Below are positions 9,475 through 19,429 of a DNA stretch of 64,000 bases, piece after piece. The stretch's first letter is position 1. The number at the start of each line of letters is the position of its first letter. Location: assembly GCA_964525995.1 (NCBI GenBank), contig CAZGIM010000001.1, positions 248,001 through 312,000 on the forward strand, written 5' to 3'. The translations under genes and the position numbers were made by a program. Below the pieces are notes generated by a model. It made no database searches and was not told where the DNA came from. It saw only the letters and a list, made by a program, of their open reading frames with translations. The stretch is from CAIVAT01 sp964525995. GTDB lineage: Bacteria > Bacteroidota > Bacteroidia > Bacteroidales > FEN-979.

Positions 9475-9490
9475 GCGAGAGAAATTTTTG

Positions 9491-9522
9491 CAAACCTACA
9501 TGAAATCGGAAAATTGTGCAAA
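9491..9522 (-). promoter_or_regulatory. TAnnTTTG promoter of gldJ
   Basis: On the minus strand, TAGGTTTG (complement of 9491-9498) is preceded by TTTG (complement of 9519-9522) with 20 bp between, matching the Bacteroidota -33/-7 layout. The leader to the ATG at 9474 would be about 10 nt. Confidence 0.7.
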
Positions 9523-9591
9523 TTTTGATGCGGTCTCATGCGATTTTTTTGTGAGTGATAGTTGGTGCTTGAAAACAAATTGTATCAATAA

Positions 9592-10575
9592 CTAAAAACG
9601 TGGGCATTTTATTGCCCTTATATGTCTTCTTTTTTCAGAGCAAGGGAATTGCCATGACGCCGAAACCTCGTGAGCCCCGCCAGATGCGCCTTTCAAATTA
9701 CTTATCGTGAAATCATAACTATATCCCACCTGAAGATTTTTATAGTGAATTCCAAGCATCGGGATAATGGCATCGGGATTTTCAAAGTTATGGCGGTACC
9801 AAACTCCGCCAACAAATGGATCGATCGTGAGATATAATCCGATGTTTAGCTGGTGATAGATGGACTGCTGCTGGTAAAGAACATTGGGTGATAACGAAAA
9901 CTCCCGCTCATCGTCGGCACTTCCATTTTTCCTGAGGTTTATAGTCCCGCCTGCATGAATCGTGAACTTCATATACAGCGGGGTGTCATTGTTCGCGTAA
10001 AATCCTATTTTGGGTTGCGAAAGATGATCCACTGCTACTCCTCCGTAGACCAGGTTATCGTAGGCCAGGAATATTCCGGCTGAGAAGTCAGGAACTCCGA
10101 TCCTTGGCTGATCCGGCTGCTTTTCAAGGGTCTCTGTGGAATTGCGGACGATCATATCTTCGAAAGTGAGGTTATCCCACGCAAGATGCCGTTGGTAATA
10201 TCCTGCTTTAATTGCCCCACTAGCCTGAAGTCTTGAAGTAAGGTTGAATTTGTAAGCGTACATTACACTGATGGTCGTTGTGTTCAGAGCGCCTCCACCA
10301 GCTCTGTCGGCCATGAGCAAAACACCTACCCCACCATGTAAAAATGAGACATACTGGTCGTATGAAATATGATATGTGTTAAATGCTTTACCGAATCCAG
10401 GCCATTGGTTTCGATAATTTCCTGTGGCTTTAGGGCAAATGTTCAGCCCTGCCATGGCAGGATTCAGGTAGAGTGGATTGGCATAAAACTGGGAAAATTC
10501 CGGATCCTGGGCTACGACCTTACCAAAGAATAAAAAGAAGAGAATCCCAATCAGGAACCGATTTCCTTTTGTCAT
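9592..10575 (-). CDS. PorP/SprF-family type IX secretion outer-membrane protein
   Basis: A protein of about 327 residues with a signal peptide (MTKGNRFLIGILFFLFFGK, cleaved near VVAQ) and the PorP/SprF hallmark QDPEFSQFYANPLYLNPAMAGL at the mature N-terminus. It continues as an amphipathic beta-rich barrel (GYSYDFTISNLKG near the end). PorP/SprF proteins work in the outer membrane with PorE/PorK-type parts and with secretion of particular T9SS substrates. I chose the ATG at 10575; the upstream in-frame extension to 10641 lacks a signal-peptide start and would include the candidate -7 box. It is separated from gldJ by about 115 bp on the same strand and is divergent from the porU pair. Confidence 0.85.
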   Translation of the reverse strand: MTKGNRFLIGILFFLFFGKVVAQDPEFSQFYANPLYLNPAMAGLNICPKATGNYRNQWPGFGKAFNTYHISYDQYVSFLHGGVGVLLMADRAGGGALNTTTISVMYAYKFNLTSRLQASGAIKAGYYQRHLAWDNLTFEDMIVRNSTETLEKQPDQPRIGVPDFSAGIFLAYDNLVYGGVAVDHLSQPKIGFYANNDTPLYMKFTIHAGGTINLRKNGSADDEREFSLSPNVLYQQQSIYHQLNIGLYLTIDPFVGGVWYRHNFENPDAIIPMLGIHYKNLQVGYSYDFTISNLKGASGGAHEVSASWQFPCSEKRRHIRAIKCPRF

Positions 10576-10604
10576 GCTGTTGAATACAACCTGTTTAGCG
10601 GTCA

Positions 10605-10612
10605 CAAAATTA
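10605..10612 (-). promoter_or_regulatory. Candidate -7 box of the PorP/SprF gene
   Basis: TAATTTTG on the minus strand fits TAnnTTTG and would give a leader of about 25 nt to the ATG at 10575. No good TTG lies at the expected distance upstream, so the call is weak. It supports the shorter start. Confidence 0.4.
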
Positions 10613-10761
10613 CGAAAAAAAACTGAAAGCCTTCCAGTCATTTACAATATTAACTAACACCAAACGTTTAAAAACTGGATATCATCTTTCCGGGTGACTA
10701 TTTTTTTACGGGTGGCAACCAACCTTGTTTTTTTTCTGTCTTATGCTTAACAGGGAACTGT

Positions 10762-13700
10762 ATGAATCATAAAATACTTCACTGCCTGCTGATAACGGCT
10801 ATTACGATCATCCTGCTTGCTGCCGGAATAGCACGCGGCAGTACCGAAATTTCCAGTGGACCGTACAATCTAAAATGGAAACCAATCCGGTCTCAACAGG
10901 ATACATCAACCTACTACCCTAACATTCTTACCTTTGAGGGATCCCTGCTGGATGAAAAATTCGGGCTGCTGCCGGTTTTTTCCTGTTATGTCGCGCCCCC
11001 CGCAACCGGCGATACCATTGTGAGTATAACCATTACCGATCCTGTTTATCTCACTATCGGTGATACCAGCATGCTACCTCTCAGAGATGTTGAATTAATC
11101 CGGAAAGAGGTTGCCATTTGGAATGAGCAGGTAAGTTATTCAGATGAAGTATCGTATCGGATTTCGGTCATGCCTGTTCGCCGGGATTCCTCGACAGGGA
11201 TGCTACAAGCGCTCATTTCATTTGGAATTTCGGTAAAATTCGAGGCAGCTGACCGACCGGATAACGGATCGGGATTACCCAGGTATGCCTCTTCTTCAGT
11301 TCTTGCAACAGGATCATGGTACAAATTCAGCGTGACCAATTCAGGAATTTTCAGGATCGGATACGAAGACCTCCGGTCGGCAGGGATTGATCCAGCAACT
11401 ATCGACCCCCGATTTATCAGGCTCTACGGAAATGGTGGTGGGATGCTGCCCGAATCCAACGCCAAAAGCCGGGTGGACGATCTGTTGGAAAATTCCATTT
11501 ATGTTTATGGTGAAGAGGATGGTAGATTTGATCCTGGTGATTACATTCTTTTCTACGGACAGTCGCCCGACACCTGGACGTTCACCAAAACCGACCAGTT
11601 GTTCCATCATGCGAAAAACGCGTATAGTGATTATACTTATTACTTTCTGAACTTTGATCAGGGATTGGGGAAGAGGATCGGAACGGAGAGCAGTGTCAGT
11701 GATCCGGCTACCTTAACCGCAACCACTTTCAATGATTATGCCTTTTATGAGAAGGACGACAAAAACCTTGCAAAAACCGGAAGGGAATGGTGGGACCAGC
11801 AATATTTTGATATCACCACGGTAAGGAATTATGCCTTCAGCTTCCCGAATATCGATGGCGCCCAAAAGGTCACCCTGACCTGTAATCTGGCCGCGAGATC
11901 AACTGTTGGTAGCAGCGCCTTTACGATTGCTGCCCAGGGTAATTCCCTCCTAACTGTCACGATTCCCTCCACCTCCGGTACCTTTGATGATGATTTCGCG
12001 AAACAGGTTACCAGTTCCGCCAGTTTTCTTACCGCGAATCCAGCAATTGATATCAGGTTGTCCTATCTGAAATCATCCTCAAGTTCGGTGGGATATCTCA
12101 ATTATATCGAAGTGAATGCAATTCGGAACCTGATCATGAACGGATCTCAGATGTCATTTCGTTCAGCAACAGCGACCAGTCAGGGTGCCGTGACAGAATT
12201 TGTTGTCAGTTCAAACGGTCAGAATCTCCGTTTCTGGGATGTCACCTCCATTGACAATATCAGGGAATTAAATGCGGTTAAAACCGGAAATGATTATGTT
12301 TTCAGGGTTGCTACGGGAACCTTGCGTGAATTCATTGCATATGACGGGAGTTCCTTTGCCGCGCCCTCCTTTACCGGTAAAGTGGAAAACCAAAACCTGC
12401 ATGCCACTCAGTCGGTGGATTATATTATTGTAACCCACCCGCTTTTTCTGGATGAGGCCGAAAGGCTGGCTCAGTTTCACCGGGAACAGAGTCAATTTTC
12501 GGTACTTGTAACCACTCCCGAAAAAATCTATAACGAATTCTCTTCCGGAGCTCAGGATATTACCGCAATCCGCGATTTTGTGAGGATGATGTACAATAAG
12601 GCAGAACCCGGCAAGGAACCCGCCTATCTGCTCCTATTTGGCGATGCATCCTATGATTACAAGGACCGGATTCAAAATAACACCAACTTCGTACCTTCCT
12701 ATGCATCTGTCGAGTCCTTCAACCCGGTTAGCTCCTTTGTGGCTGACGATTACTTCGGCAAGCTGAAAGAAAATGAAGGACAATCAGCCGCAGGTAACAT
12801 GGTTATCGGGATCGGACGATTTCCCGTTGCCACACTTGCCGAAGCCAGGAGCGCAGTGGATAAGGTAATCCATTACAGCACCAATGCCCAGGCAGTCATG
12901 AGCGACTGGCGCAACGTGATCACCTTTGTAGCCGACGATCAGAATGAAGGCAATAACATGTTCATCGAAGATTCGGAAGACATTGCAAAAGGCATTGAGA
13001 ACCAGTATAAATCGTATAATGTCGATAAAATATATTCCGATGCCTATACCATGGTTTCGACCCCCGGGGGCGCCCGATATCCTGAGGTTAATGAGGTTAT
13101 TAACAAAAGGGTCGAAAAGGGCTGCCTGATTATGAATTATATCGGACACGGGGGCGAAGTGGGCTGGGCCCATGAACGGATTCTCGAAGTGCCCGACATC
13201 AAAGCCTGGAGGAATTTTAACAACATGCCGGTGTTTGTTACTGCAACCTGTGAATTCAGCCGATTTGACGATCCGGAGCGGACTTCGGCCGGTGAATGGG
13301 TATTTCTGAACAGCAACGGTGGCGGCATTTCACTTTTTACCACAACCCGACTGACGTTTGCCTATACCAATAAAACTCTGCTCGATCGGTTTTACCAGTA
13401 TCTTTTTGTCAAATACCAGGGAAAATATCCCCGCATGGGAGATCTCATCCGCGAAGCAAAAGATTCATTAGGAAGCGCTCCCAACATTCATTCATTTGTA
13501 CTGTTAGGCGATCCGGCCATGAAAATCGCCTATCCGGATTTGAATGTAGTTACAACCTCTATTAATACACGTGAAAACAACTCCGCCCCCGATACCTTGA
13601 AAGCCCTCTCCGTAATTACCATACAGGGTGAGGTCAGGGATGCTTCGGGCAGCCGGCAGGATGATTTCTCGGGCACCATTTTCCCGACGGTGTATGATAA

Positions 13701-14619
13701 ACCTTCAGAAATCTGGACCAAAGCAAACTACGGCTATGATGATCCCGTGAGATTTTTCCTTAGAAAAAATCCGGTTTACAAAGGGAAAGTGGAAGTGGCC
13801 GATGGCAGGTTTTCGTTTTCATTTATCGTCCCTAAAGACATTGCATTACAGTACGGGATCGGAAAGATCAGCTACTATGCCCGCAGCGCTGAGACCGATG
13901 CCAGCGGATTCGACGAAAATATCCAGGTCGGAGGTTACAACAATGAAGCGCCGGTTGATGACCAGGGACCGGAATTGTCGCTCTTCATAAACGACTTTCA
14001 TTTTGTTTCGGGGGGAATCACGAATTCGAAACCGACACTGATTGCCGTTATGAGCGATTCATCAGGCATCAACACGGTGGGTAATGGAATCGGTCACGAT
14101 ATCACAGCCATCCTGGACAATAAAACTACCACCCCGATGATCCTGAATGATTATTATGTATCAGATCTGAATACTTTCAAGAGCGGGGTTATCCAATATC
14201 CATTGAGCCAATTGGAAGATGGCTTGCACACGATTACCGTTAAAGTCTGGGATGTCTATAATAACTCCACTGAAAGTGCCATCGACTTTTTAGTTGTATC
14301 GTCAGCGGAGTTTGCCTTTCAACATCTCATCAATTACCCGAATCCGATGCGTGACCAAACCACCTTCTGCTGGGAAACCAATCAGGTCAATCAAACGCTG
14401 GAAGTTGAAATCCGCATCTTCTCACTTTGGGGCGATCTGGTAAAAGTAATCAGTCAGACCATTGAATCGCAGGGTTACCGGAATGTTTCAATACACTGGG
14501 ATGGCACGCAGGATAGCGGCCGGAAGATATCTACCGGCACCTACATTTACCAGGTTCGTTTGAAAATTCCTGATGGCACCATCAAGAGCCAGTCGTCAAA
14601 GTTGGTGGTAATTCGCTGA
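10762..14619 (+). CDS. porU: T9SS C-terminal signal peptidase/sortase PorU (first copy)
   Basis: A 1285-residue exported protein of the gingipain (peptidase C25) family. A signal peptide occupies about residues 1-26. An N-terminal beta-rich domain to about residue 175 is followed by the core beginning SSVLATGSWYKFSV. The C25 catalytic segment carries NYIGHGGEVGW (His about 796) and FVTATCEFSRFDDPE (Cys about 830). A C-terminal FlgD-like Ig domain ends GTYIYQVRLKIPDG. PorU removes the C-terminal signal from T9SS cargo and attaches the protein to anionic lipopolysaccharide at the cell surface, together with PorV. A second PorU-like gene follows 28 bp downstream and porV comes after that. Confidence 0.9.
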   Translation: MNHKILHCLLITAITIILLAAGIARGSTEISSGPYNLKWKPIRSQQDTSTYYPNILTFEGSLLDEKFGLLPVFSCYVAPPATGDTIVSITITDPVYLTIGDTSMLPLRDVELIRKEVAIWNEQVSYSDEVSYRISVMPVRRDSSTGMLQALISFGISVKFEAADRPDNGSGLPRYASSSVLATGSWYKFSVTNSGIFRIGYEDLRSAGIDPATIDPRFIRLYGNGGGMLPESNAKSRVDDLLENSIYVYGEEDGRFDPGDYILFYGQSPDTWTFTKTDQLFHHAKNAYSDYTYYFLNFDQGLGKRIGTESSVSDPATLTATTFNDYAFYEKDDKNLAKTGREWWDQQYFDITTVRNYAFSFPNIDGAQKVTLTCNLAARSTVGSSAFTIAAQGNSLLTVTIPSTSGTFDDDFAKQVTSSASFLTANPAIDIRLSYLKSSSSSVGYLNYIEVNAIRNLIMNGSQMSFRSATATSQGAVTEFVVSSNGQNLRFWDVTSIDNIRELNAVKTGNDYVFRVATGTLREFIAYDGSSFAAPSFTGKVENQNLHATQSVDYIIVTHPLFLDEAERLAQFHREQSQFSVLVTTPEKIYNEFSSGAQDITAIRDFVRMMYNKAEPGKEPAYLLLFGDASYDYKDRIQNNTNFVPSYASVESFNPVSSFVADDYFGKLKENEGQSAAGNMVIGIGRFPVATLAEARSAVDKVIHYSTNAQAVMSDWRNVITFVADDQNEGNNMFIEDSEDIAKGIENQYKSYNVDKIYSDAYTMVSTPGGARYPEVNEVINKRVEKGCLIMNYIGHGGEVGWAHERILEVPDIKAWRNFNNMPVFVTATCEFSRFDDPERTSAGEWVFLNSNGGGISLFTTTRLTFAYTNKTLLDRFYQYLFVKYQGKYPRMGDLIREAKDSLGSAPNIHSFVLLGDPAMKIAYPDLNVVTTSINTRENNSAPDTLKALSVITIQGEVRDASGSRQDDFSGTIFPTVYDKPSEIWTKANYGYDDPVRFFLRKNPVYKGKVEVADGRFSFSFIVPKDIALQYGIGKISYYARSAETDASGFDENIQVGGYNNEAPVDDQGPELSLFINDFHFVSGGITNSKPTLIAVMSDSSGINTVGNGIGHDITAILDNKTTTPMILNDYYVSDLNTFKSGVIQYPLSQLEDGLHTITVKVWDVYNNSTESAIDFLVVSSAEFAFQHLINYPNPMRDQTTFCWETNQVNQTLEVEIRIFSLWGDLVKVISQTIESQGYRNVSIHWDGTQDSGRKISTGTYIYQVRLKIPDGTIKSQSSKLVVIR

Positions 14620-14632
14620 TTTACTATCTTTG
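14602..14632 (+). promoter_or_regulatory. Promoter of the second porU copy, inside the end of the first
   Basis: TTG (14602-14604), 20 bp, then TATCTTTG (14625-14632) matches the Bacteroidota promoter layout. The TTG lies inside the last codons of the first porU. The leader to the ATG at 14648 would be about 10 nt, so the second sortase can be transcribed on its own. Confidence 0.65.
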
Positions 14633-14647
14633 CAAATTATTCAGAAG

Positions 14648-17600
14648 ATGAACCGGACCCTCGTCATTGCAGTATTTCTGCTCCTGTTACCCTGGTCGCT
14701 TACGGCTGCCTTACCACACAAGGATTCCTCGGTGCTAGCCCAGGGGCGATGGTTTAAACTGGTTGTTACTGAAACCGGTATTCACAAGGTCACCTACAAC
14801 GATTTTATCGCCCTCGGCATCGATCCGGCTACCGTCGAGGTATCAAAAATCAGAATATTTGGAAACGGCAGCGGTATGCTTCCCGAGATGAACATAACCC
14901 CGCGAATTGACGATCTCAGGGAGGTAGCCATTATGGTAAGGGACGGCGGAAATGGAAGGCTAGATCAGGGAGACGATCTTTTGTTTTACGGGGAGCAGGC
15001 TGATAAATGGAGCTTTGACCGGCAAAAGCAGTATTTTATCCACCAGCAGAATCTATACTCCGATTCAACCTACTATTTTCTGAATATCAATACTACTAAC
15101 GGATTACGTATTCTCAACGACACACCTCCTCCTGTTAATCCGATCAATATTATTACCCGGTATGAAGACTACCAGCTGCACGAACTTGATTCATTGAACC
15201 TGCTCCGTTCAGGACGGGAGTGGTATGGCGAAGTTTTTGATAATTCGAAGAACAGCCGTGATTTCCATTTTCTGATTCCGGATATCGATTCCACATTAAT
15301 ATTCAGGCTTCGCACCAGCGTTGTTGCCAAGGCACCCAATGTCAGTTATTTTCTTGTTTCACATAATGGCAAAAAAATCGATTCGCTGAAGGTTGATTCA
15401 TCCGACCCTACAGCTTATACCCTGATGGGAAGGGCCACCACCAAGTATTCGTATATTTCAAATCCCGGATCTGAATTCACGATCAATCTGACTTATAAAA
15501 TGCCGACTTTCAATTCCGTCGGTTGGCTTAACTACCTTGAATTGAGTTATGCAAAAAAACTGATCTGGTCGGGACCTCAAATGCCTTTCAGATGCGGTAC
15601 CATCAGCGGGCCGGGTCAATATTCGGAATTTAGAATGGCACTGGCAAATTCATCCGTTCAAATCTGGGATGTCACCGACCCATCGGCCACAACGGCGCTC
15701 CAGACTTCACTTATTGATGGTACGCTCCGTTTTTTCAGAGAGTCCGATACCTTGCGCGAATTCATCGCATTCGACCAATCCTTCTTCTATCCCGTGAAAT
15801 GTGCCGGTGAAGTTGAAAACCAAAACCTTCATGCCGCTGATCCCACTGACCTCGTCATTATTACGCATCCTTTATTTGAAGATCAGGCGCAACAGCTTGC
15901 AGCATTTCACCGTGAAACAAACGGGTTAACTGTATTAGTCGCCACAACCAACCAGGTATTTAATGAATTTGGAGGAGGTAGGCCCGATCCCACTGCCATC
16001 AGGGATTTCATGAAACTCCTGTACGACCGGTCCAGCGAAACTGCCCCCAGGTACCTGTTGTTGTTTGGCGATGGTTCCTACGATCCGAAAAACAGGATTC
16101 CGGGCAACAACAATTTTATCCCTACGTTCCAGTCACAGGAATCGCTGGCAGGAACGGCATCCTATGTCACCGACGACTATTTCGGGATATTGGCCGACCA
16201 GTCGGGACAGAGTTCCAACGGCCGTATCGATATCGGAATAGGCCGATTCCCGGTCTCAACAGCCGAAGAGGCCCAGATAATGGTTCAAAAAATATTGCAT
16301 TACGATGAAAAAACCGAACCTGTCAGATCTTCCTGGAGAAATAACATCACCTTTGTCGCCGACGACGAAAACCTGAATCTTCACCTTCACCAGGCAGAAG
16401 AACTTTGTACCATCGTTGCTCAGAAATATCCGGTTTTCAACATCAGTAAGATTTTCCTCGACGCCTATCAGATAGAGGCAATCCCTGGCGGCTACCGATT
16501 CCCGGATGCGACCGCCGCCATCAACAGATCGGTTGAACAGGGATCGCTTATTATCAACTATACCGGACATGGCGGTGAAACAGGATGGAGTTACGAACAA
16601 GCCCTGAATACCTCCGACATCCAGTCATGGAGCAATATCGACCGACTGCCTGTTTTTATTACCGCAACGTGTGAATTCAGCAGGTTTGACAATCCTGAAC
16701 GGTTCACGGCCGGCGAAATGTTGATCCTTCACGAAAATGGCGGCGCCATTGCGCTCTATTCAACTACACGGCTTGCATTCGCCGGTCAGAATATTAAACT
16801 CGATACCAGCTTTTTCCACCATTTGATGGATCGGGATGACAACGGAGCTTATGTAAAAATGGGCGATCTGATACGGATCTCAAAAAATAACAACCTCAAC
16901 AGCGAATCGCTGCGAAATTTTGTGTTATTAGGCGACCCGGCTCAAAATATTGCCTTCCCCGAAATGAAGGTGAACACCAGAGAGATCAATCACGTCATGC
17001 CCGACGAGGCCGACACGGTACAGGGGATGTCGAATTTGGTAATCAAGGGTCGCATTGAGGATGAGGGTGGACATATGCTTACCTCCTTTGAAGGATCCGT
17101 GAATTGTAAGATATTCGACAAACCGGTCACCTACCGTACCCTTGGAAACCGACCCGGCGAAACCTACCCGGAAGAATTCAAAATGCAGAACAGCCTGATA
17201 TTTAACGGAGATGCCCCGGTGACTCATGGCGAATTCATTGTAAATTGTATCATTCCCAAAGGCATCTCACTGCCCTTCGGATCCGGAAAAATCTCCTATT
17301 ATGCCCGGAGTGATGAGCTTGATGCAAACGGGTACTACGATAAAATTGTAGTCGGAGGGATGGAAAACATTTCGCCGGTGAACCCGGGCCCGGATATTGC
17401 TTTGTTCCTTAATGACCGTACGTTCATCCCGGGATCACGGACAACCCCTGCACCGCTGTTGCTGGCTGACCTTTACGATGCCAATGGTATCAACGCTATC
17501 GGACTGGGCATAGGTCATGAAATTACGGCAACCATCGATAACGACCGGGTTCACGCAATTCTCCTGAATGATTATTACCAGCCCGAATTCAATTCTTATA

Positions 17601-18043
17601 CCAGCGGTACGGTGACCTTTAAACTGCCGCAAATGAACACCGGCCTGCATACTCTTTCGCTGAAGGCATGGGACCTGTTTGACAACTCCTCCGAGCAAGC
17701 GATCAAGTTTTTTGTGTCTGAAACGCAGCAATTGACCGTGAAAAATGTCATCAACGCCCCGAACCCGATGTTTGATCATACCACCTTTCTCTTTGAACCT
17801 CAGCAACACGTGGAGGGCGGCATTGAAGTGCAGATACAGATTCACGATCTGAACGGACAACTGCTCCAGGTACTGAAAACCAACTGGACGACACCGACCG
17901 ATCAATCAATGGCACTTACCTGGGATGGAAGAGATGCCAATGGCCGGAAGTTGAATTCCGGTCTTTATCCATATAAAATTATTTTTAAAGGCTCCGATGG
18001 ATCCTATTCTGAAACTACTCAAAAATTAGTGATTATCAGGTGA
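14648..18043 (+). CDS. Second PorU-type C25 sortase paralogue
   Basis: A protein of about 1131 residues clearly homologous to the preceding PorU over most of its length: SSVLAQGRWFKLVVTETG, RIFGNGSGMLPE, NYTGHGGETGW (His about 641) and FITATCEFSRFDNPE (Cys about 675). Both catalytic residues and their 34-residue spacing are kept. After a signal peptide (MNRTLVIAVFLLLLPWSLTA) the mature protein begins almost at once at the point matching residue 177 of the first copy, so the N-terminal domain of about 150 residues is absent. The C-terminus has the same FlgD-like domain (GLYPYKIIFKGSDG). The start at 14648 fits the signal peptide and its own promoter. It may be a specialised sortase for a subset of cargo; that is inference. 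Confidence 0.85.
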   Translation: MNRTLVIAVFLLLLPWSLTAALPHKDSSVLAQGRWFKLVVTETGIHKVTYNDFIALGIDPATVEVSKIRIFGNGSGMLPEMNITPRIDDLREVAIMVRDGGNGRLDQGDDLLFYGEQADKWSFDRQKQYFIHQQNLYSDSTYYFLNINTTNGLRILNDTPPPVNPINIITRYEDYQLHELDSLNLLRSGREWYGEVFDNSKNSRDFHFLIPDIDSTLIFRLRTSVVAKAPNVSYFLVSHNGKKIDSLKVDSSDPTAYTLMGRATTKYSYISNPGSEFTINLTYKMPTFNSVGWLNYLELSYAKKLIWSGPQMPFRCGTISGPGQYSEFRMALANSSVQIWDVTDPSATTALQTSLIDGTLRFFRESDTLREFIAFDQSFFYPVKCAGEVENQNLHAADPTDLVIITHPLFEDQAQQLAAFHRETNGLTVLVATTNQVFNEFGGGRPDPTAIRDFMKLLYDRSSETAPRYLLLFGDGSYDPKNRIPGNNNFIPTFQSQESLAGTASYVTDDYFGILADQSGQSSNGRIDIGIGRFPVSTAEEAQIMVQKILHYDEKTEPVRSSWRNNITFVADDENLNLHLHQAEELCTIVAQKYPVFNISKIFLDAYQIEAIPGGYRFPDATAAINRSVEQGSLIINYTGHGGETGWSYEQALNTSDIQSWSNIDRLPVFITATCEFSRFDNPERFTAGEMLILHENGGAIALYSTTRLAFAGQNIKLDTSFFHHLMDRDDNGAYVKMGDLIRISKNNNLNSESLRNFVLLGDPAQNIAFPEMKVNTREINHVMPDEADTVQGMSNLVIKGRIEDEGGHMLTSFEGSVNCKIFDKPVTYRTLGNRPGETYPEEFKMQNSLIFNGDAPVTHGEFIVNCIIPKGISLPFGSGKISYYARSDELDANGYYDKIVVGGMENISPVNPGPDIALFLNDRTFIPGSRTTPAPLLLADLYDANGINAIGLGIGHEITATIDNDRVHAILLNDYYQPEFNSYTSGTVTFKLPQMNTGLHTLSLKAWDLFDNSSEQAIKFFVSETQQLTVKNVINAPNPMFDHTTFLFEPQQHVEGGIEVQIQIHDLNGQLLQVLKTNWTTPTDQSMALTWDGRDANGRKLNSGLYPYKIIFKGSDGSYSETTQKLVIIR

Positions 18044-18147
18044 AGGTGATTTTTTTATCTTTTGAAATCTGAACCGTGCAATAACTTTTAGGCAATATCG
18101 TTTATTTGCCTGTTGTTTAATATTTATACTTTAACGATCAATTTAGA

Positions 18148-19377
18148 ATGAATCAAATGAAGATCCGGTCACTTTTTGTAGTGGCCTTGACCATGGCAAT
18201 GACCTCATTGTTCGGACAAGGGACAGAACCAACAGACGGAAGCAGGGTCATTTCCACTGCCGTTCCCTTTATTTCAATTGCCCCGGATGCCCGAGGTGGC
18301 GGTATGGGTGACCTGGGCGCGGCAACCACTCCGGATGCCTACTCGATGTACTGGAATCCTGCAAAATATGCATTTGTGGATAAAGCATTCGGTTTTGGAA
18401 TTGGTTACGTTCCATGGTTGAGGGGTCTGGTTAATGATATCGGACTGGCTTCTCTGGTCGGTTACGGGAAACTTGGCGATAAACAGGCCATTGCCGGTTC
18501 ACTCAGGTTTTTCTCCATGGGAGCCGTTATGTTTACCAATGATGTCGGCCAGGAATTAGGAGAGGTTAAACCAAACGAATGGACCGTTGATTTAACCTAT
18601 GCCCGGAAATTTTCACGGGAGTTCTCAGGAGCCGTTGCCGCACGGTTTATCTATTCCAACCTGGTACCGGTAAACTATTCCAATTATGATGTCAGGCCCG
18701 GAACCTCCATAGCGGCCGACGTTGCCATCTATTACCATCATGAAATGGAGGTTGCAGGTATTTCAGGCGCCTCCATTGATGCGGGTTTGGATATTTCGAA
18801 TATCGGGGCAAAAATGTCGTACAGCAGTACATCGGTGGTCCGCGACTTTATCCCTACCACCCTCCGTATCGGCCCCTCCTTCACTATGGACATTGATGAT
18901 TATAACCGTCTTTCGGTCTCTCTCGATTTCACTAAACTGCTTGTACCCACGCCCCCCGTCTATGAGCTCGATTCGAATGGCAGCCCGGTCGTCGGTCCCG
19001 ATGGTAAGAAAGTCATTGCCTACGGTATGGATCCTGACGTCTCTCCGGTCAAGGGTATGATCCAGTCGTTTTATGATGCCCCCTGGGGATTCAAGGAGGA
19101 GATGCAGGAGATCAATGTCGCCATCGCAGCTGAATACTGGTATAACAAGCTGTTTTCAATCCGTGCCGGTTATTTTTATGAATCAAAATATAAGGGCGAT
19201 CGGCAATTTGTGACATTAGGCGCCGGATTGCGATACAATGTTTTTGGTCTTGACTTCAGCTATCTATTGCCGATCAAAAATAATAACCCGTTACAGAATA
19301 CCTTGCAATTTACCCTGTTGTTCAATTTCGACCGGGCAAAATCCTCCGATACTAAGGAAGAAAAGGGAACCAATTAG
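18148..19377 (+). CDS. porV: T9SS outer-membrane shuttle protein PorV
   Basis: A 409-residue FadL-like barrel with an N-terminal signal peptide (cleaved near LFGQG) and the PorV hallmark ISIAPDARGGGMGDLGAATTPD, then SMYWNPAKYAF. Beta-rich segments follow, ending GLRYNVFGLDFSYLLP and a C-terminal LQFTLLFNFD barrel strand. PorV binds the C-terminal signal of cargo as it leaves the SprA/Sov translocon and hands it to PorU. The gene follows the two porU copies by 104 bp, consistent with a secretion-attachment module. The acidic/basic tail after the barrel (AKSSDTKEEKGTN) is short. Confidence 0.93.
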   Translation: MNQMKIRSLFVVALTMAMTSLFGQGTEPTDGSRVISTAVPFISIAPDARGGGMGDLGAATTPDAYSMYWNPAKYAFVDKAFGFGIGYVPWLRGLVNDIGLASLVGYGKLGDKQAIAGSLRFFSMGAVMFTNDVGQELGEVKPNEWTVDLTYARKFSREFSGAVAARFIYSNLVPVNYSNYDVRPGTSIAADVAIYYHHEMEVAGISGASIDAGLDISNIGAKMSYSSTSVVRDFIPTTLRIGPSFTMDIDDYNRLSVSLDFTKLLVPTPPVYELDSNGSPVVGPDGKKVIAYGMDPDVSPVKGMIQSFYDAPWGFKEEMQEINVAIAAEYWYNKLFSIRAGYFYESKYKGDRQFVTLGAGLRYNVFGLDFSYLLPIKNNNPLQNTLQFTLLFNFDRAKSSDTKEEKGTN

Positions 19378-19429
19378 GGATAAGCTGGCGGGAAAAACAG
19401 AATATCCACGTTCGCCATACAGGAAATAT

